64,000 bases of DNA from Desulfobulbaceae bacterium BRH_c16a (GTDB taxonomy: Bacteria > Desulfobacterota > Desulfobulbia > Desulfobulbales > Desulfocapsaceae): positions 36,418 through 100,417 of the forward strand of contig LADS01000056.1 of the NCBI GenBank assembly GCA_000961725.1, given 5' to 3'. The notes beneath the pieces are model-generated. The model was not told the DNA's origin, ran no database searches, and saw only the letters and a program-made list of their open reading frames with translations. Shown one piece after another: positions 1 through 9,078 of the stretch; the first letter of the stretch is position 1, and the number at the start of each line of letters is the position of its first letter. A program made the translations under genes and the position numbers.

Positions 1-2068
1 CGGATTGCAGCTGGCTCCTCATCTTGTCCCAACTCTCATTCGTGCCAAGGGCATGAGCGGCCTTTTCTGTATTGATATGTGCGTTCTGTTCTGCAAGAGC
101 CATAGGAGACATCCCATTTATACTGGCAGAGGTGAGATTGGTGCCGCCATGACCGTCCGAAGTAAAACTACCTTTCCCCCATGCGCCGTTAAGATTCTCT
201 ACACCAGCCCCACCAGCCCCGAAGGTTGTACCTGCCATTGTAGAACCACTTGGCATGACAGCATTCGTTTTGCCCTGGGTTGCTTGTCCGTCAGGGGCAA
301 GAGAAACCGATGCTTGACCGGCTGCTGTTCCTGCCTGTTGGTTAAAGCTATGCTTCATCTCTGCATAGTCGGCATCCGAAGTCCCTTGTGGGATTTGCCC
401 TGCTTGTGTCAAGGCGTTCCTGGCGTTCACAGAGGAATTGTACCCACCGACCGGACTATGGACACTATTGAAAGCCTCTGCCGAGGCCATGTTGGAAAAC
501 CTATGCTGTGGCATACCTTCCAAATTCCCTGATGCTTTAAGCTGCTGGCTCATGGCCGCTGAGGTGCCTTCTGGAGTCATCAAGGCTCCGGCGGCTCCAC
601 CTGCACCGCTTACCGCACCGCTCAAGCTCCCGGCCATCATTGCCAGGGCATGACCACCAAATTTAATCAGCATCATGGTGAAGAGACTTGCCAGCATGAT
701 ACCCGACGAGCGGATAATGCCGAACATGCTCAGCATCTTTTCAGATAATGAAGGAAAGGCAGCCATCGAATAAACGCCTAAAGATGACTGGCGCATCTCT
801 TCAAAGGCGTATTGTGCGTAATCCATTGCCGCAGTATGAACAACTGCATCAGTGATGCCCCAGATGGTGAGGAAACAGAAAAAGCCGAACATGGCTGAAA
901 GGGCCTTGCCGACAACAGGTGTCGGCAAGAATAAGGCCAGGAACGGAATCATGCCAATGGCAATGGCAGTCATGATCGCCTTGATAATCGGTATCCATTC
1001 GTTCATGGCAATACCAATACCAACACCCTGCGAGGTGATCTTCCGGTTTGCCTCCATGAGCATTGCAGTTTCTACATCATCCTGATAGTAGAAAGTATAA
1101 AGAATTTCTGAGATTTGTCGTTGCTGGATGAGCTTCTCCGGTAGGACAGTATTACCCGTTGTGAATCTCAAAGTGCTGGTTATGAGGTCTTTACAGGTAG
1201 TATATTCAAGAGCATTGCTGGGATCAAAAGAAGCCTTGCCGCATGTCTTCCTGAGTGCTTCCGCATAATTAGTGGTATTTTGAAAAATTGGCCGGATAAG
1301 GTTCCATGCTTCGGTACAGGTTTTTGTTACACCGGCCGGTTCAGTCGAATCATAATAAACTGTATAGATTGCAGGGTGTACTGCCTTGCCAAGTTCAGTC
1401 AAGAAATCGGTGGTGTCATTGCGGAGAGTATCAAGAGATAAAGTTGTTCCGGGCCGCATCAGTTCAAAAGTCACACAATCCTTGGCATAGCGTATCAGAC
1501 TTGTTCTGAGGTGATTATCTTTGATGTATGAGTTTCTAACCGACTCCAAGGTTTTGAAACCTATGCCACCAGCACCTCTGGAGTATTCTGAATCGGGAGC
1601 GGAGGCTGTATCGATAATCTCAACCAGCCCTCTTTCGATTTTGTTCAGCACACCGGCAGTAAAGACAACAGCATCAGGGATTCCACCAATAGTCTGAAAT
1701 CTATTGAGCGTTGGGTCATAAACCGTGATATTCCCCTTGGGAACAAACAGGCCAAAATAGAGAATTATCCCGAAGAAAATAGGTACTGTCCAGATTAATG
1801 GGGTGGCTCTCCCGCCATTGGACACCTGGGCAAGCCAAGATATTGCTCCTGCAAGAAAGCCCATAACCGTTACTACTGCAAATAAACCAATGTATCCGGC
1901 ATCACTGAAGATCAGGGCCAGTCGGGTAAAGGCTTGCGTAATCGGGCCAAAACCGCCGTAGGTATAGTATTCCATGTCCATAGCAAAGGCAGGAGTGACA
2001 TAGAATATGGTTGCAACCAGCGATACCAGACACAAAATGGCAGGGAATTTGATAGGAGTTTCTTTCAT
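1..2068 (-). CDS. traG: TraG N-terminal region, F-type conjugation protein (partial)
   Basis: This is an uninterrupted minus-strand reading frame that leaves the window at base 1, so the C-terminus is missing. It opens with a signal peptide or first membrane segment ending in VTPAFA near residue 29. Several hydrophobic helices follow between about residues 45 and 120 and between about 330 and 480, then a Gly/Ala/Ser/Gln-rich tail. This is the layout of TraG_N-type proteins of F-like systems, which act in pilus assembly and mating-pair stabilisation in the inner membrane and periplasm. It is the last tra gene visible, 46 bp after the Gln-rich gene. The start ATG at 2068 has only a weak ribosome binding site. 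The call rests on topology and gene order after traH. Confidence 0.85.
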   Translation of the reverse strand, partial: MKETPIKFPAILCLVSLVATIFYVTPAFAMDMEYYTYGGFGPITQAFTRLALIFSDAGYIGLFAVVTVMGFLAGAISWLAQVSNGGRATPLIWTVPIFFGIILYFGLFVPKGNITVYDPTLNRFQTIGGIPDAVVFTAGVLNKIERGLVEIIDTASAPDSEYSRGAGGIGFKTLESVRNSYIKDNHLRTSLIRYAKDCVTFELMRPGTTLSLDTLRNDTTDFLTELGKAVHPAIYTVYYDSTEPAGVTKTCTEAWNLIRPIFQNTTNYAEALRKTCGKASFDPSNALEYTTCKDLITSTLRFTTGNTVLPEKLIQQRQISEILYTFYYQDDVETAMLMEANRKITSQGVGIGIAMNEWIPIIKAIMTAIAIGMIPFLALFLPTPVVGKALSAMFGFFCFLTIWGITDAVVHTAAMDYAQYAFEEMRQSSLGVYSMAAFPSLSEKMLSMFGIIRSSGIMLASLFTMMLIKFGGHALAMMAGSLSGAVSGAGGAAGALMTPEGTSAAMSQQLKASGNLEGMPQHRFSNMASAEAFNSVHSPVGGYNSSVNARNALTQAGQIPQGTSDADYAEMKHSFNQQAGTAAGQASVSLAPDGQATQGKTNAVMPSGSTMAGTTFGAGGAGVENLNGAWGKGSFTSDGHGGTNLTSASINGMSPMALAEQNAHINTEKAAHALGTNESWDKMRSQLQS

Positions 2069-2114
2069 TGGTTTCAACTATTGTAGTGATCGCCAGATAC
2101 TTTTCTAAGAGTGG

Positions 2115-2723
2115 TTATTTTTCACCGTAATTACGGTTATAGTAGGCTCTGACATCCTCCTCATTGCTGATTACTCCTCCCTTTTCATCTTTCATATTTC
2201 TTGCACCAACGACATTAACCTTCTCTTCCAACACCTGAGTTTCATCAAAAATGTACGCCTTGGCGAGTTCGGCGGTATTATCGTGAAAAGTTGGTTGCCG
2301 GCCCACAACTGGCCTTGTCCCTGCCCGGTCTTGTCGGTATTCTGCGTATTCTGCGGCTTGTCCGAACATCTGGTTTTGCATGTCAGTCACTGTTTGCTGA
2401 CATGCCTGTTGCTCCGCGGGGTCTCTGTATTGTGAGCACTCCTGGGATTTTTGATTTATAGCAGCTTGCTGGCTTTCCTGAGTTTGTTGTTGCGCCCGAT
2501 CTTCTTGATTTTTTTGGTTGTCCCATGCTCGTTGATCTGCAATCGCTTGATTGTATGCCGCTAAATCGGCCAGGTATTGATTATATTCAGCTTTTCGACC
2601 TTCAAAATACTGCCGCATCTGTGGGGTTGTAGTTTGCCCTTCCTGAAAATCCGGATTTTCTCCAAAACTCAGGATGGGAACTGTGGATGCTAAAATTAAA
2701 AAAAGAAAAATTGTTTTTTTCAT
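2115..2723 (-). CDS. Gln-rich exported coiled-coil protein of the transfer operon
   Basis: A 202-residue protein. I chose the ATG at 2723 because AAAGGAG sits at the right distance upstream and the protein then begins with a clean signal peptide (MKKTIFLFLILASTVPILSFG). A longer frame starting at 2804 would overlap the end of traH. The mature part is rich in Gln, Ala, Glu and Asp, with helical, probably coiled-coil stretches around residues 40-140 and two cysteines near residue 100. I do not recognise a named family. Its place between traH and traG suggests a periplasmic accessory role in mating-pair formation, which is inference from context only. Confidence 0.7.
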   Translation of the reverse strand: MKKTIFLFLILASTVPILSFGENPDFQEGQTTTPQMRQYFEGRKAEYNQYLADLAAYNQAIADQRAWDNQKNQEDRAQQQTQESQQAAINQKSQECSQYRDPAEQQACQQTVTDMQNQMFGQAAEYAEYRQDRAGTRPVVGRQPTFHDNTAELAKAYIFDETQVLEEKVNVVGARNMKDEKGGVISNEEDVRAYYNRNYGEK

Positions 2724-2766
2724 ATTTCCATTCTCCTTTGATTTCCAAATCCCTTTGTGTCGGGGT

Positions 2767-4209
2767 TCAATTCGATTGAAACCTTGCGAGCACATTCTTC
2801 CCAAACCTCTGGGTGACTTCTTTATTCATCCGGCTTTCAAGGTCTTGCATGTGATCCAGATAGCTTAAAATGGCATTCATTTCTGATGTCGAGGCGATAT
2901 AACTGGCTTTGGCCCCTTCTTTTAACTGTTGGATTTTCTCCAACATGAGGGAAAGGTCCTGACTGGCATTTTCCGCAAAAATAACAGCGGCACATGTATC
3001 TGGGCTACCAGACGACCCCGAAGCCTTTTTTTCCAAAACTTCTCTGGCTTTTCTGGCAATCATTTCCGCCCGAATATACAAATCCGAGATCATTTGCAGG
3101 CTGTAAGCAGAAGCGGTTATGTCGGCCAAGCCGCTTATGGTTGCACCTTCCGTCCTGGTGCCAACGGCACTTTTGAGAATAGGTAATGGAGACAACGGAT
3201 TAGAGTCCATAAAAGCTGTCTCTGTCGCTGTGAATGTACCTTTGGTGCGTAATTTGTCGGCTATACTCATCAACTGAGTTTTCACATAAGCTCCCATATC
3301 CTTATTGCCATCAGTAACCTGCGAACATTGGCCGGTAGAGCTTTTGATGTAAATATCACCATTGGCAATGGATTTGATCGAATCAGTATTATTTTCTGAA
3401 CATGGCGGCATGTAAGAAATTTTGTATGCCTCAGCCGCTCCCGACAATTTAAGATCACCAACCAGACCACGAATGAGATCAATATGCGCCCCGGGTATAG
3501 ACATTTTGGCTCCGACATTAGCGAGCATCGAATCGCCGCTTAAAAACAAATCCATTACATCTGCGTTACATCCCGAGGTTACAGCGGATACATCACCAGA
3601 TGAAACGGCACCACCGCTTGCTTGTTCTGCTGTTGTCAGGTCTGTCCACATTTCCGATACACCGCTGACTAATTTGTTTTCTTTGACCGCAGTACCGAGT
3701 CTTTCCTTCATCTCTTCACCGGAATGAAAACCATTCTCGTCGGCTACAATTCCAACCAATGATTTAGCTGCCGCACATTCGTCTATCTGCATCTGGTTGA
3801 GTGCGTCAGATAGAGCTTCAAAGTTTTTAATCGTGTTGGCGCATTGCTCACAGAGAGTTTTAAGTGCCAGATCGAAGGCCACCCCTGCGGCATTTGACAA
3901 GATTGCCTGGAGCTTATCCACCAGATAATCAGAGTCCATAAACGAGAAACCACCCATAAACACATCAATACCACCGCAGCCGCTTTTTACTTTTGGCGTT
4001 TCGAGAGTAACCGGATAATCGGCGGTACTTTTCCAGCGACCGGAAAAACTGCCGGCGGAATAATATCCCCGCTGTTGCCCTTCAAAATAACCGGACTGAG
4101 TTGAATTGCTCTGTTGCAACCAATCGTCCACCCAACCAGCTTGAGCAACTTGGCCTGATATTGGACTTAGCAAACTCACGGATAAAGCAAAGATCATCTT
4201 TTTCATCAT
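2767..4209 (-). CDS. traH: Conjugal pilus assembly protein TraH
   Basis: A 480-residue exported protein with a signal peptide ending near QVAQA (residue 24), close to the usual length of F-type TraH (about 460). TraH works in the periplasm and outer-membrane side of the F-type system, in pilus extension and retraction. Features seen are a CEQC motif near residue 113, a Gly-rich segment after the signal peptide (GCGGIDVFMGG) and a predicted coiled coil near the C-terminus. The start has two adjacent ATGs. GGAGG lies 5 nt before the first and 8 nt before the second, so the second (4206) may be the one used. The first ATG overlaps the TGA of the upstream traF. Confidence 0.92.
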   Translation of the reverse strand: MMKKMIFALSVSLLSPISGQVAQAGWVDDWLQQSNSTQSGYFEGQQRGYYSAGSFSGRWKSTADYPVTLETPKVKSGCGGIDVFMGGFSFMDSDYLVDKLQAILSNAAGVAFDLALKTLCEQCANTIKNFEALSDALNQMQIDECAAAKSLVGIVADENGFHSGEEMKERLGTAVKENKLVSGVSEMWTDLTTAEQASGGAVSSGDVSAVTSGCNADVMDLFLSGDSMLANVGAKMSIPGAHIDLIRGLVGDLKLSGAAEAYKISYMPPCSENNTDSIKSIANGDIYIKSSTGQCSQVTDGNKDMGAYVKTQLMSIADKLRTKGTFTATETAFMDSNPLSPLPILKSAVGTRTEGATISGLADITASAYSLQMISDLYIRAEMIARKAREVLEKKASGSSGSPDTCAAVIFAENASQDLSLMLEKIQQLKEGAKASYIASTSEMNAILSYLDHMQDLESRMNKEVTQRFGKNVLARFQSN

Positions 4210-5144
4210 CTTTCCCTCCAGGGCTGTTCTTCTGTCTCTAAAATTGCATCTGGGTCAAGTGCGCCGCCTTTTTGATAATCATACGTCTGGAAGGTATCTA
4301 TGTTCGTTTCTCCGCCCATATAGCGGATGGCCTGATACAGTTTCCGCTCCATTTCCGATAGAGCCACTACCCCGACTGATATCGGCATGGATTGTTCTGT
4401 TCCATTTTTGATGAGAACCAAGGTTGGAGTGGTAGTGATGTTAAACCGTGCCGCCAAAGTGCTGTGCTGGCCGATATCAATGGGTTTGATCTGCCAGCCG
4501 TATTTTTCTACAAAATAAGTAAGAATGGCCGCTTGCTTATCACAGAATCCGCAGCCCTGGCTTACAAAAAACAGCAAGGCATGATTTTCACGAGCAGCCT
4601 GAATGGTGCCCGATATTTCCTTTTGTTGCTCCTGTACCCTGGCCGATATACCGGGTGTCGTTGTCGGATAAACCTGATTGATATTGAATTTATCGCTGTA
4701 TTTTTGAGTGACGAATTTTGTGGCATTGGCATAAGCCAGAGCCTTCCGACGAGCCACATCCTGCATGATAAGATATTCCAGAATGTTCTTCTCATTCGGG
4801 GTTTGTACCGCTTTTTTTTGCACTCCATTCAACAGCCCTTGAAATTCGTCCGGATGTAAATCCCAAATTTCTTTGATGGTGTAGTTGTCCATCGACGGAT
4901 TTTTCTTCTCAAATGCCTTTGGTCCGGCCTCTCGTGTTATGGTTGATTTGTTATGGCTATCAGATTCCTCCGGTACTCCTACAGGCGGGTCGTGATACCA
5001 GAACCAACCTTCTTTGGCGGTTTTATAGAAAGCTGGTTCCGGCGAAAGAACCTCTTCGGCCAAGGCCTTTGTCGTCATGGTGATGACCAGAAGCCAACAA
5101 CATAGCCAGCTACCAATAATCCCGTTACCAAAGCCGGTTACCAA
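4206..5144 (-). CDS. traF: TraF, thioredoxin-fold pilus assembly protein
   Basis: A 312-residue protein with an N-terminal export signal (hydrophobic residues about 8-28) and a C-terminal thioredoxin-like domain. A CGFC redox motif is at residues 198-201 inside FFVSQGCGFCDKQ, and a TTTPTLVLI segment carries the cis-proline. F-plasmid TraF lacks the CxxC, whereas homologues from many other F-type systems keep it and may act as disulfide isomerases for Cys-rich Tra proteins such as TraU and TraH. The stop codon overlaps the start of traH (ATGA), so the pair is translationally coupled. It also overlaps the upstream signal peptidase gene by 7 bp. Confidence 0.9.
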   Translation of the reverse strand: MVTGFGNGIIGSWLCCWLLVITMTTKALAEEVLSPEPAFYKTAKEGWFWYHDPPVGVPEESDSHNKSTITREAGPKAFEKKNPSMDNYTIKEIWDLHPDEFQGLLNGVQKKAVQTPNEKNILEYLIMQDVARRKALAYANATKFVTQKYSDKFNINQVYPTTTPGISARVQEQQKEISGTIQAARENHALLFFVSQGCGFCDKQAAILTYFVEKYGWQIKPIDIGQHSTLAARFNITTTPTLVLIKNGTEQSMPISVGVVALSEMERKLYQAIRYMGGETNIDTFQTYDYQKGGALDPDAILETEEQPWRER

Positions 5145-5683
5145 AGCGGTAAAGCCTTATGAAGAATTTTGCCTGCATCAACAAATCCAAAATATTTGCT
5201 GTCGTAACTGCGAGGGTTCGTGCCGATCATGAAGAAGTTTTTTTCCGGTACAATCCCTGAATATTGAAATTGAGGCAAAGGACGCTTGAGGCTATCGGCT
5301 TCCAACGCCTTGCCGACAAAAACACCCTGGCAGAAGAATTGCCCTTGGGCATCTCGGGTAAGCGTTTCACCTGGAGCGCAGCCAACTTTTTTTATCAGCT
5401 TGTCGAGTCTGTTGTTCAACATTGGCTTGGCATGTTTTTCCACTTCTTCTTTGCTCCCTTGAAAAACGAGATAATCGCCATTTCTGATTTTATCCGGATT
5501 GTATCCCGTCATGAAAAAAAGCCTATGGTCGAGTGAATCGCTGAGTGCGACAATGAGCCGTCCAGGGATGAATGACCCCAGCAACATGGCAACTAGAAAA
5601 ACCATTGCCACGGTCTTTTCCCAGCGAGTCAACCCGAAGAAAAAACCCGCCAACCGGCTATTTAGGAGAAATCTCAGTACCAT
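5138..5683 (-). CDS. TraF/TrhF-type conjugative signal peptidase (S26)
   Basis: A 181-residue inner-membrane protein with one N-terminal transmembrane helix (about residues 24-46). The S26 signal-peptidase layout is visible. The segment DSLDHRLFF supplies the probable nucleophile Ser50. KKVGCAPGE supplies the general-base lysine (Lys98 or Lys99). A C-terminal NPRSYDSKYFGFV box matches the conserved SxDSRYxG motif. Enzymes of this class mature or cyclise pilins and process other transfer proteins. The gene lies between trbI and traF. It overlaps trbI by 26 bp, which may mean that a later start is used, although no better start with a ribosome binding site is evident. Confidence 0.85.
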   Translation of the reverse strand: MVLRFLLNSRLAGFFFGLTRWEKTVAMVFLVAMLLGSFIPGRLIVALSDSLDHRLFFMTGYNPDKIRNGDYLVFQGSKEEVEKHAKPMLNNRLDKLIKKVGCAPGETLTRDAQGQFFCQGVFVGKALEADSLKRPLPQFQYSGIVPEKNFFMIGTNPRSYDSKYFGFVDAGKILHKALPLW

Positions 5684-6023
5684 TTCGCATCACCACATCT
5701 TTCAAAAGTATGACGTGCCGGCTCTTTTCCGCTTCTGCATTGAGAAGAGCTTCTGTCCTGTCCAAGTTTGATTTGAATTGCTCTTCCGTCATTTCACCTG
5801 CTTTTATCAAAGCCGTTTGCTCCCGCAGATAGCCATTGAGGTCAAAGGTCAAAATCTTCTGGGCAAGGAACTGATCGTATCCCCAGATCGCACCACCTAC
5901 GATCAGAATCGTGATGACAATTATTTCCAAATAGCCGGGAGTTGTTTTTGGGGTTTCTGCTACTGGTGCTTTTGCTGTGAGTGTTTTTTCTTCACCAGGA
6001 GTTTTTGTTATTTCTTCTGTCAT
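5658..6023 (-). CDS. trbI: TrbI-like F-type transfer protein
   Basis: A 121-residue protein with a short charged N-terminus, one membrane helix (residues about 30-50, YLEIIVITILIVGGAIWGY) and a periplasmic helical domain ending in HVILLKDVVMRNGTEIS. This matches the layout of F-plasmid TrbI (128 residues), a small inner-membrane protein affecting pilus retraction. I chose the start at 6023 (AAGAAGAAAGC upstream) over an upstream ATG at 6128. It is the first gene downstream of the iteron block, so its transcription either crosses the origin or begins inside the AT-rich stretch at 6030-6130. Confidence 0.75.
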   Translation of the reverse strand: MTEEITKTPGEEKTLTAKAPVAETPKTTPGYLEIIVITILIVGGAIWGYDQFLAQKILTFDLNGYLREQTALIKAGEMTEEQFKSNLDRTEALLNAEAEKSRHVILLKDVVMRNGTEISPK

Positions 6024-6132
6024 GCTTTCTTCTTTTCTTTTTAATAATCTTTTAAGAACTTTTGCCGACTTCAAATTCACCAAATAACATGTTGTTTTAA
6101 CGCTTTTTTTTGATGGTAAAAAAAACAAGCTT
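6024..6132. other. AT-rich spacer between trbI and the iterons
   Basis: About 110 bp that are markedly AT-rich, with runs of T and A, and no gene. Iteron-type origins usually have an AT-rich melting region beside the iterons, so this is the natural candidate for the DNA unwinding element. I see no convincing DnaA box in it. It may also contain a promoter for trbI. Confidence 0.4.
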
Positions 6133-6436
6133 GCTACCGCTATGCCATGGTCGTGCTACCGTTATGCCATACTCATTGCTACCGCTATGCCATACCTTGC
6201 TACCGCTATGCCATACCCTTGCTACCGCTATGCCATGCCTTTGCTACCGCTATGCCATATCCTTGCTACCGCTATGCCATGCCTTTGCTACCGTTATGCC
6301 ATACCTTTGCGGCCACTATGCCATGCCTTTGCTACCGCTATGCCATACTCATTGCTACCGCTATGCCATGCCCTTGCTACCGCTATGCCATACCTTTGTG
6401 ACCGTTATGCCATACCCATTGCTACCGCTATGCCAT
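6133..6436. repeat. Iteron array, 14 copies, putative oriV
   Basis: Fourteen direct repeats of the 16-bp core GCTACCGCTATGCCAT start at 6133, 6155, 6178, 6199, 6221, 6243, 6265, 6287, 6309, 6331, 6354, 6376, 6398 and 6421. Spacing is 21-23 bp, mostly 22, so the sites fall on the same face of the helix. Copies 2, 8 and 13 carry GTT in place of GCT, and copies 9 and 13 have further changes. Spacers are 5-7 bp and partly conserved (ACCCTT or GCCTTT types). The array begins 5 bp after the stop of a TrfA-type initiator gene. The RK2 origin also has TrfA iterons at about 22-bp spacing. This is a probable vegetative replication origin. Confidence 0.88.
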
Positions 6437-6440
6437 ACCC

Positions 6441-7274
6441 TTAAACTGGTTTTTCTGTGATTTTTTTGTTCTGAAAACGAACGATATGAATCTTGTCTTC
6501 GTTATCTATTGTCCAGGATTTTAGAGCTCCAACTTCTACAAGATTATCCAGTGATCGTCGCAAAGCTGCTCGAAAATTGCTTAACCTACCGCAACTTGAA
6601 CCACTCAATTCTAATAATTTGGACACCTGCATAGGGAAAATGGTTTGCATGCTATTGTAAAAACCATGCAACCATTTTGATAAATTATTGGATAACGATA
6701 CCCGCTGTTCCCATTGTAAAGGAGTCCATCCTCGCTCAAACATTGCGCCTAAACTACCGTTTAAACGAAGTGAATATGTTTCTGTTTTGTAATCGTAGTA
6801 AAAATCGTGTATTAACGAGCCGCCGTACATTTGCCGCTTTCCCGTATATGAATCAGGGACTTCGATATACACCATATTTGCAGCCAAACGATCAATGACA
6901 CCCATCAACCATTTTTCACCGGAACCACCAACACTCTTTCCGGTGGCCGCCAAAAAACCATTCATCGAAAATCGCACGGCATTTCCCGGCTGGATATTTT
7001 TTTCGTCTGCCGTTAAATGAATAGCGTGAAGAAAAACATCAAGATCGCTCTGGTCGAGTTGCTCGCCGGTGTACCAAATTTCTATTCCATTCAACGAAGC
7101 GACTTTCTGTTGTTTTACGTATTTTCGCGTTCCTTTTTCTATCAGACCAAACAGGGCCGATTGCAGACAACTGTTTGGCGCCACATGTTCAATATCGGCA
7201 TGAACAGGCAAGGCCGGGAGTTGCTGGTCCTCGAGATTATCAGGTAGCATTTGCAGAGATTTACTTTTGGTCAT
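6441..7274 (-). CDS. trfA: TrfA-type plasmid replication initiator
   Basis: A 277-residue soluble protein of the size of the short form of RK2 TrfA. It shows the TrfA family pattern. There is an early GIEIWYTGEQLDQSDLDVFL segment, then a central winged-helix region (LMGVIDRLAANMVYIEVPD) and a second winged-helix domain ending in ALRRSLDNLVEVGALKSWT. Such proteins bind iterons and recruit host DnaA and helicase to open the origin. The iterons lie immediately downstream. The gene sits in the tra operon, 42 bp after trbC and in the same orientation, so it may be transcribed with the transfer genes. Confidence 0.85.
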   Translation of the reverse strand: MTKSKSLQMLPDNLEDQQLPALPVHADIEHVAPNSCLQSALFGLIEKGTRKYVKQQKVASLNGIEIWYTGEQLDQSDLDVFLHAIHLTADEKNIQPGNAVRFSMNGFLAATGKSVGGSGEKWLMGVIDRLAANMVYIEVPDSYTGKRQMYGGSLIHDFYYDYKTETYSLRLNGSLGAMFERGWTPLQWEQRVSLSNNLSKWLHGFYNSMQTIFPMQVSKLLELSGSSCGRLSNFRAALRRSLDNLVEVGALKSWTIDNEDKIHIVRFQNKKITEKPV

Positions 7275-7316
7275 AGCTGTTCTTCTTCACATTCAGAAGA
7301 TGCGCTAAATGACTCA

Positions 7317-8141
7317 TCAATTGCCCCTGACCTTGGTTATAAAAGCAGTTAAACTTGGGCTTTTGGCTTCCTGATTAACTTTTTCCAAGAGGGTCATAAT
7401 GCCCACATCGCCTTGAATTTGAAAAATATCATCGCCTCGGTCATAGACCAGGGCTGGAACTTCGGTGATGCTGTACTGATTAAAGAGTGCGGGTTTGATC
7501 GAAATAGCCGGTTTAATCAGGTCACATGGCTCCTCCGGTGTCTTTTCGCAGGTGGTATCTTTTTTCAGAACCTTGCTCCACCATTTTACTCTCTCTTTTT
7601 TGTTCTCTTTACCCAGACCGCCTACCATTCCCTTCATGACCGGCACGATTTCAGGCAGTCCTTCGAGATAGGCCATGTACCCCTGAAACGATGCCTCTGG
7701 GATGGAGCTGGACAGGAAGAGATAAACTTTTTCAGTCTCAAGAAGGATGCCTTGTGCTTCCTGTTCTTTTTGTTTGTTTTTCCCGCTTTCAGGTATAAAC
7801 AAATCTGCCTGCCTGTTGAACTCATCTGCTATTTTCTGCTGAAATTCGGTCTTCCTGAAATCAGCATTGGTCTTTTCCGCTGCTTTTATTCCTGCCTCTG
7901 TATGGATATTTTCAGGAATAGTCATGGTCTTAGCCAGCTCTCTTGCCGTATCCATAGCGTTCCTGGTTGCTTTGTCGTCAATTACAGCCTGTGCCCTGGC
8001 ATTTTCCAAGAGATCAGGTGGCAAAGCAGGAACAGTCTTGTCAGAACAAGGGCATGCATCGCCTTGCACCGCTAAAGCAGATAAAGCCGATAAACCGACA
8101 GCCAATCCGGCCAGCATGATGATAATTATTTGTCTTCGCAT
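7317..8141 (-). CDS. trbC: TrbC, F-type pilus assembly protein
   Basis: A 274-residue exported protein. The start at 8141 gives a proper signal peptide (MRRQIIIIMLAGLAVGLSALSALA), and the stop of traU lies at 8143-8145, so the two are coupled. The long upstream extension to 8351 is only traU in another frame. The C-terminal half contains VYLFLSSSIPEASFQGYM and a later PALVYDRGDD segment, the thioredoxin-like TrbC_Ftype layout. F-type TrbC is periplasmic and needed for pilus assembly together with TraW, and the two are fused in some systems. Here they are separate genes flanking traU. Confidence 0.88.
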   Translation of the reverse strand: MRRQIIIIMLAGLAVGLSALSALAVQGDACPCSDKTVPALPPDLLENARAQAVIDDKATRNAMDTARELAKTMTIPENIHTEAGIKAAEKTNADFRKTEFQQKIADEFNRQADLFIPESGKNKQKEQEAQGILLETEKVYLFLSSSIPEASFQGYMAYLEGLPEIVPVMKGMVGGLGKENKKERVKWWSKVLKKDTTCEKTPEEPCDLIKPAISIKPALFNQYSITEVPALVYDRGDDIFQIQGDVGIMTLLEKVNQEAKSPSLTAFITKVRGN

Positions 8142-8142
8142 A

Positions 8143-9078
8143 TCATTCGCAGCAAGTGCAACAGAGTACCTTCCTGAATACCACCCAGAGAAATTCATCA
8201 TTTGACCCCTTTGCTCCCTCATAGGGTGGATTGAGACCGGAATCATACATCTTGGCTGCTTTGCCGATAGGGTAAGTGGACCGAAGATCGGGCCTAGCCG
8301 TGTGCATCTTGTAATGGCTCTTTGTCCAGATCGGCGTGTACTCGCAGCCACAAACTAAATACGGATCGCAAAGCATAAACAGACGATTAAGCTTGAAGAT
8401 CAGCCGTGACGCTGCCGTATTGCTAGCCTGAACAATATTGTCGTTGTCCACATGGCCGCTTACGGGATATGTTGACCCGCTGCTCCCAATACACCAGGGC
8501 ATCGCATCGAGCGGGAACCCTAAATTAACAGCCGCCGCATCTGTCATACAAAGCAACTGCATGGCTTTATTGGCAAATAATGCAACTTCAGGAGTGATAG
8601 TGGCTGCAAGCTCATCACTTTGCCACATTGAATCATATTCAGTCCACCAACCTCCGGAGTCGTCATTTTCACAAGGGTTTCCATCCATCATCGAAAAAAT
8701 AAACGCATGTGCCTGGAAGAAGGTTGATTCATCGGCAATAGATACGGCATCCGAAGATTTGTTCTTTCCGCCTAATTCGTCAGCAATCGTACCCTCGGCA
8801 TCTCCACCAGAACCTGTAAACGGAGAATAATTTGCCACTGAAACCGTATCTATGAATAAAGATGGGTCCCAATATTCATAAATTTCACCTTCCTCGTAAA
8901 AAATTGGCGGTGGTCTGGGACAGATACAAATACCTAAAAACTTAAATTCCATATCATCCCAGTTGATATCCGAACCAGCGTTGAAAGAATCGCCTTTTTT
9001 AATGATGCCGGCAAAGGATGGAAACGCAGAAAACAACAGCACTAAGACCAGCAGGTATTTAATCATAAATCGATCCAT
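8143..9078 (-). CDS. traU: TraU, F-type DNA transfer/pilus protein
   Basis: A 311-residue exported Cys-rich protein with a signal peptide ending in FPSFA (residue 23). It contains CICPRPPP near residues 50-57, a PWCIGS segment, CDPYLVCGCEYTPIW and a terminal KVLCCTCCE, all typical of TraU. TraU is periplasmic, needs many disulfides, and acts mainly in DNA transfer with some effect on piliation. GGAG lies 10 nt before the chosen ATG. The start overlaps the end of traW by 20 bp, and the stop abuts the trbC start. Confidence 0.93.
   Translation of the reverse strand: MDRFMIKYLLVLVLLFSAFPSFAGIIKKGDSFNAGSDINWDDMEFKFLGICICPRPPPIFYEEGEIYEYWDPSLFIDTVSVANYSPFTGSGGDAEGTIADELGGKNKSSDAVSIADESTFFQAHAFIFSMMDGNPCENDDSGGWWTEYDSMWQSDELAATITPEVALFANKAMQLLCMTDAAAVNLGFPLDAMPWCIGSSGSTYPVSGHVDNDNIVQASNTAASRLIFKLNRLFMLCDPYLVCGCEYTPIWTKSHYKMHTARPDLRSTYPIGKAAKMYDSGLNPPYEGAKGSNDEFLWVVFRKVLCCTCCE

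Noticed and set aside
6133..6436. CRISPR array
   Set aside because: The unique spacers are only 5-7 bp and partly conserved, no cas genes are present, and a TrfA-type initiator is adjacent, so the repeats are iterons.
6110..6460. Plus-strand frames through the iterons with repeated LLPLCH or CYRYA peptides
   Set aside because: All three frames stay open because the repeats lack stops. There is no start signal, and the DNA is an iteron array.
7413..8075. 220-residue plus-strand frame antisense to trbC
   Set aside because: It lies entirely within trbC, which has a signal peptide and family motifs.
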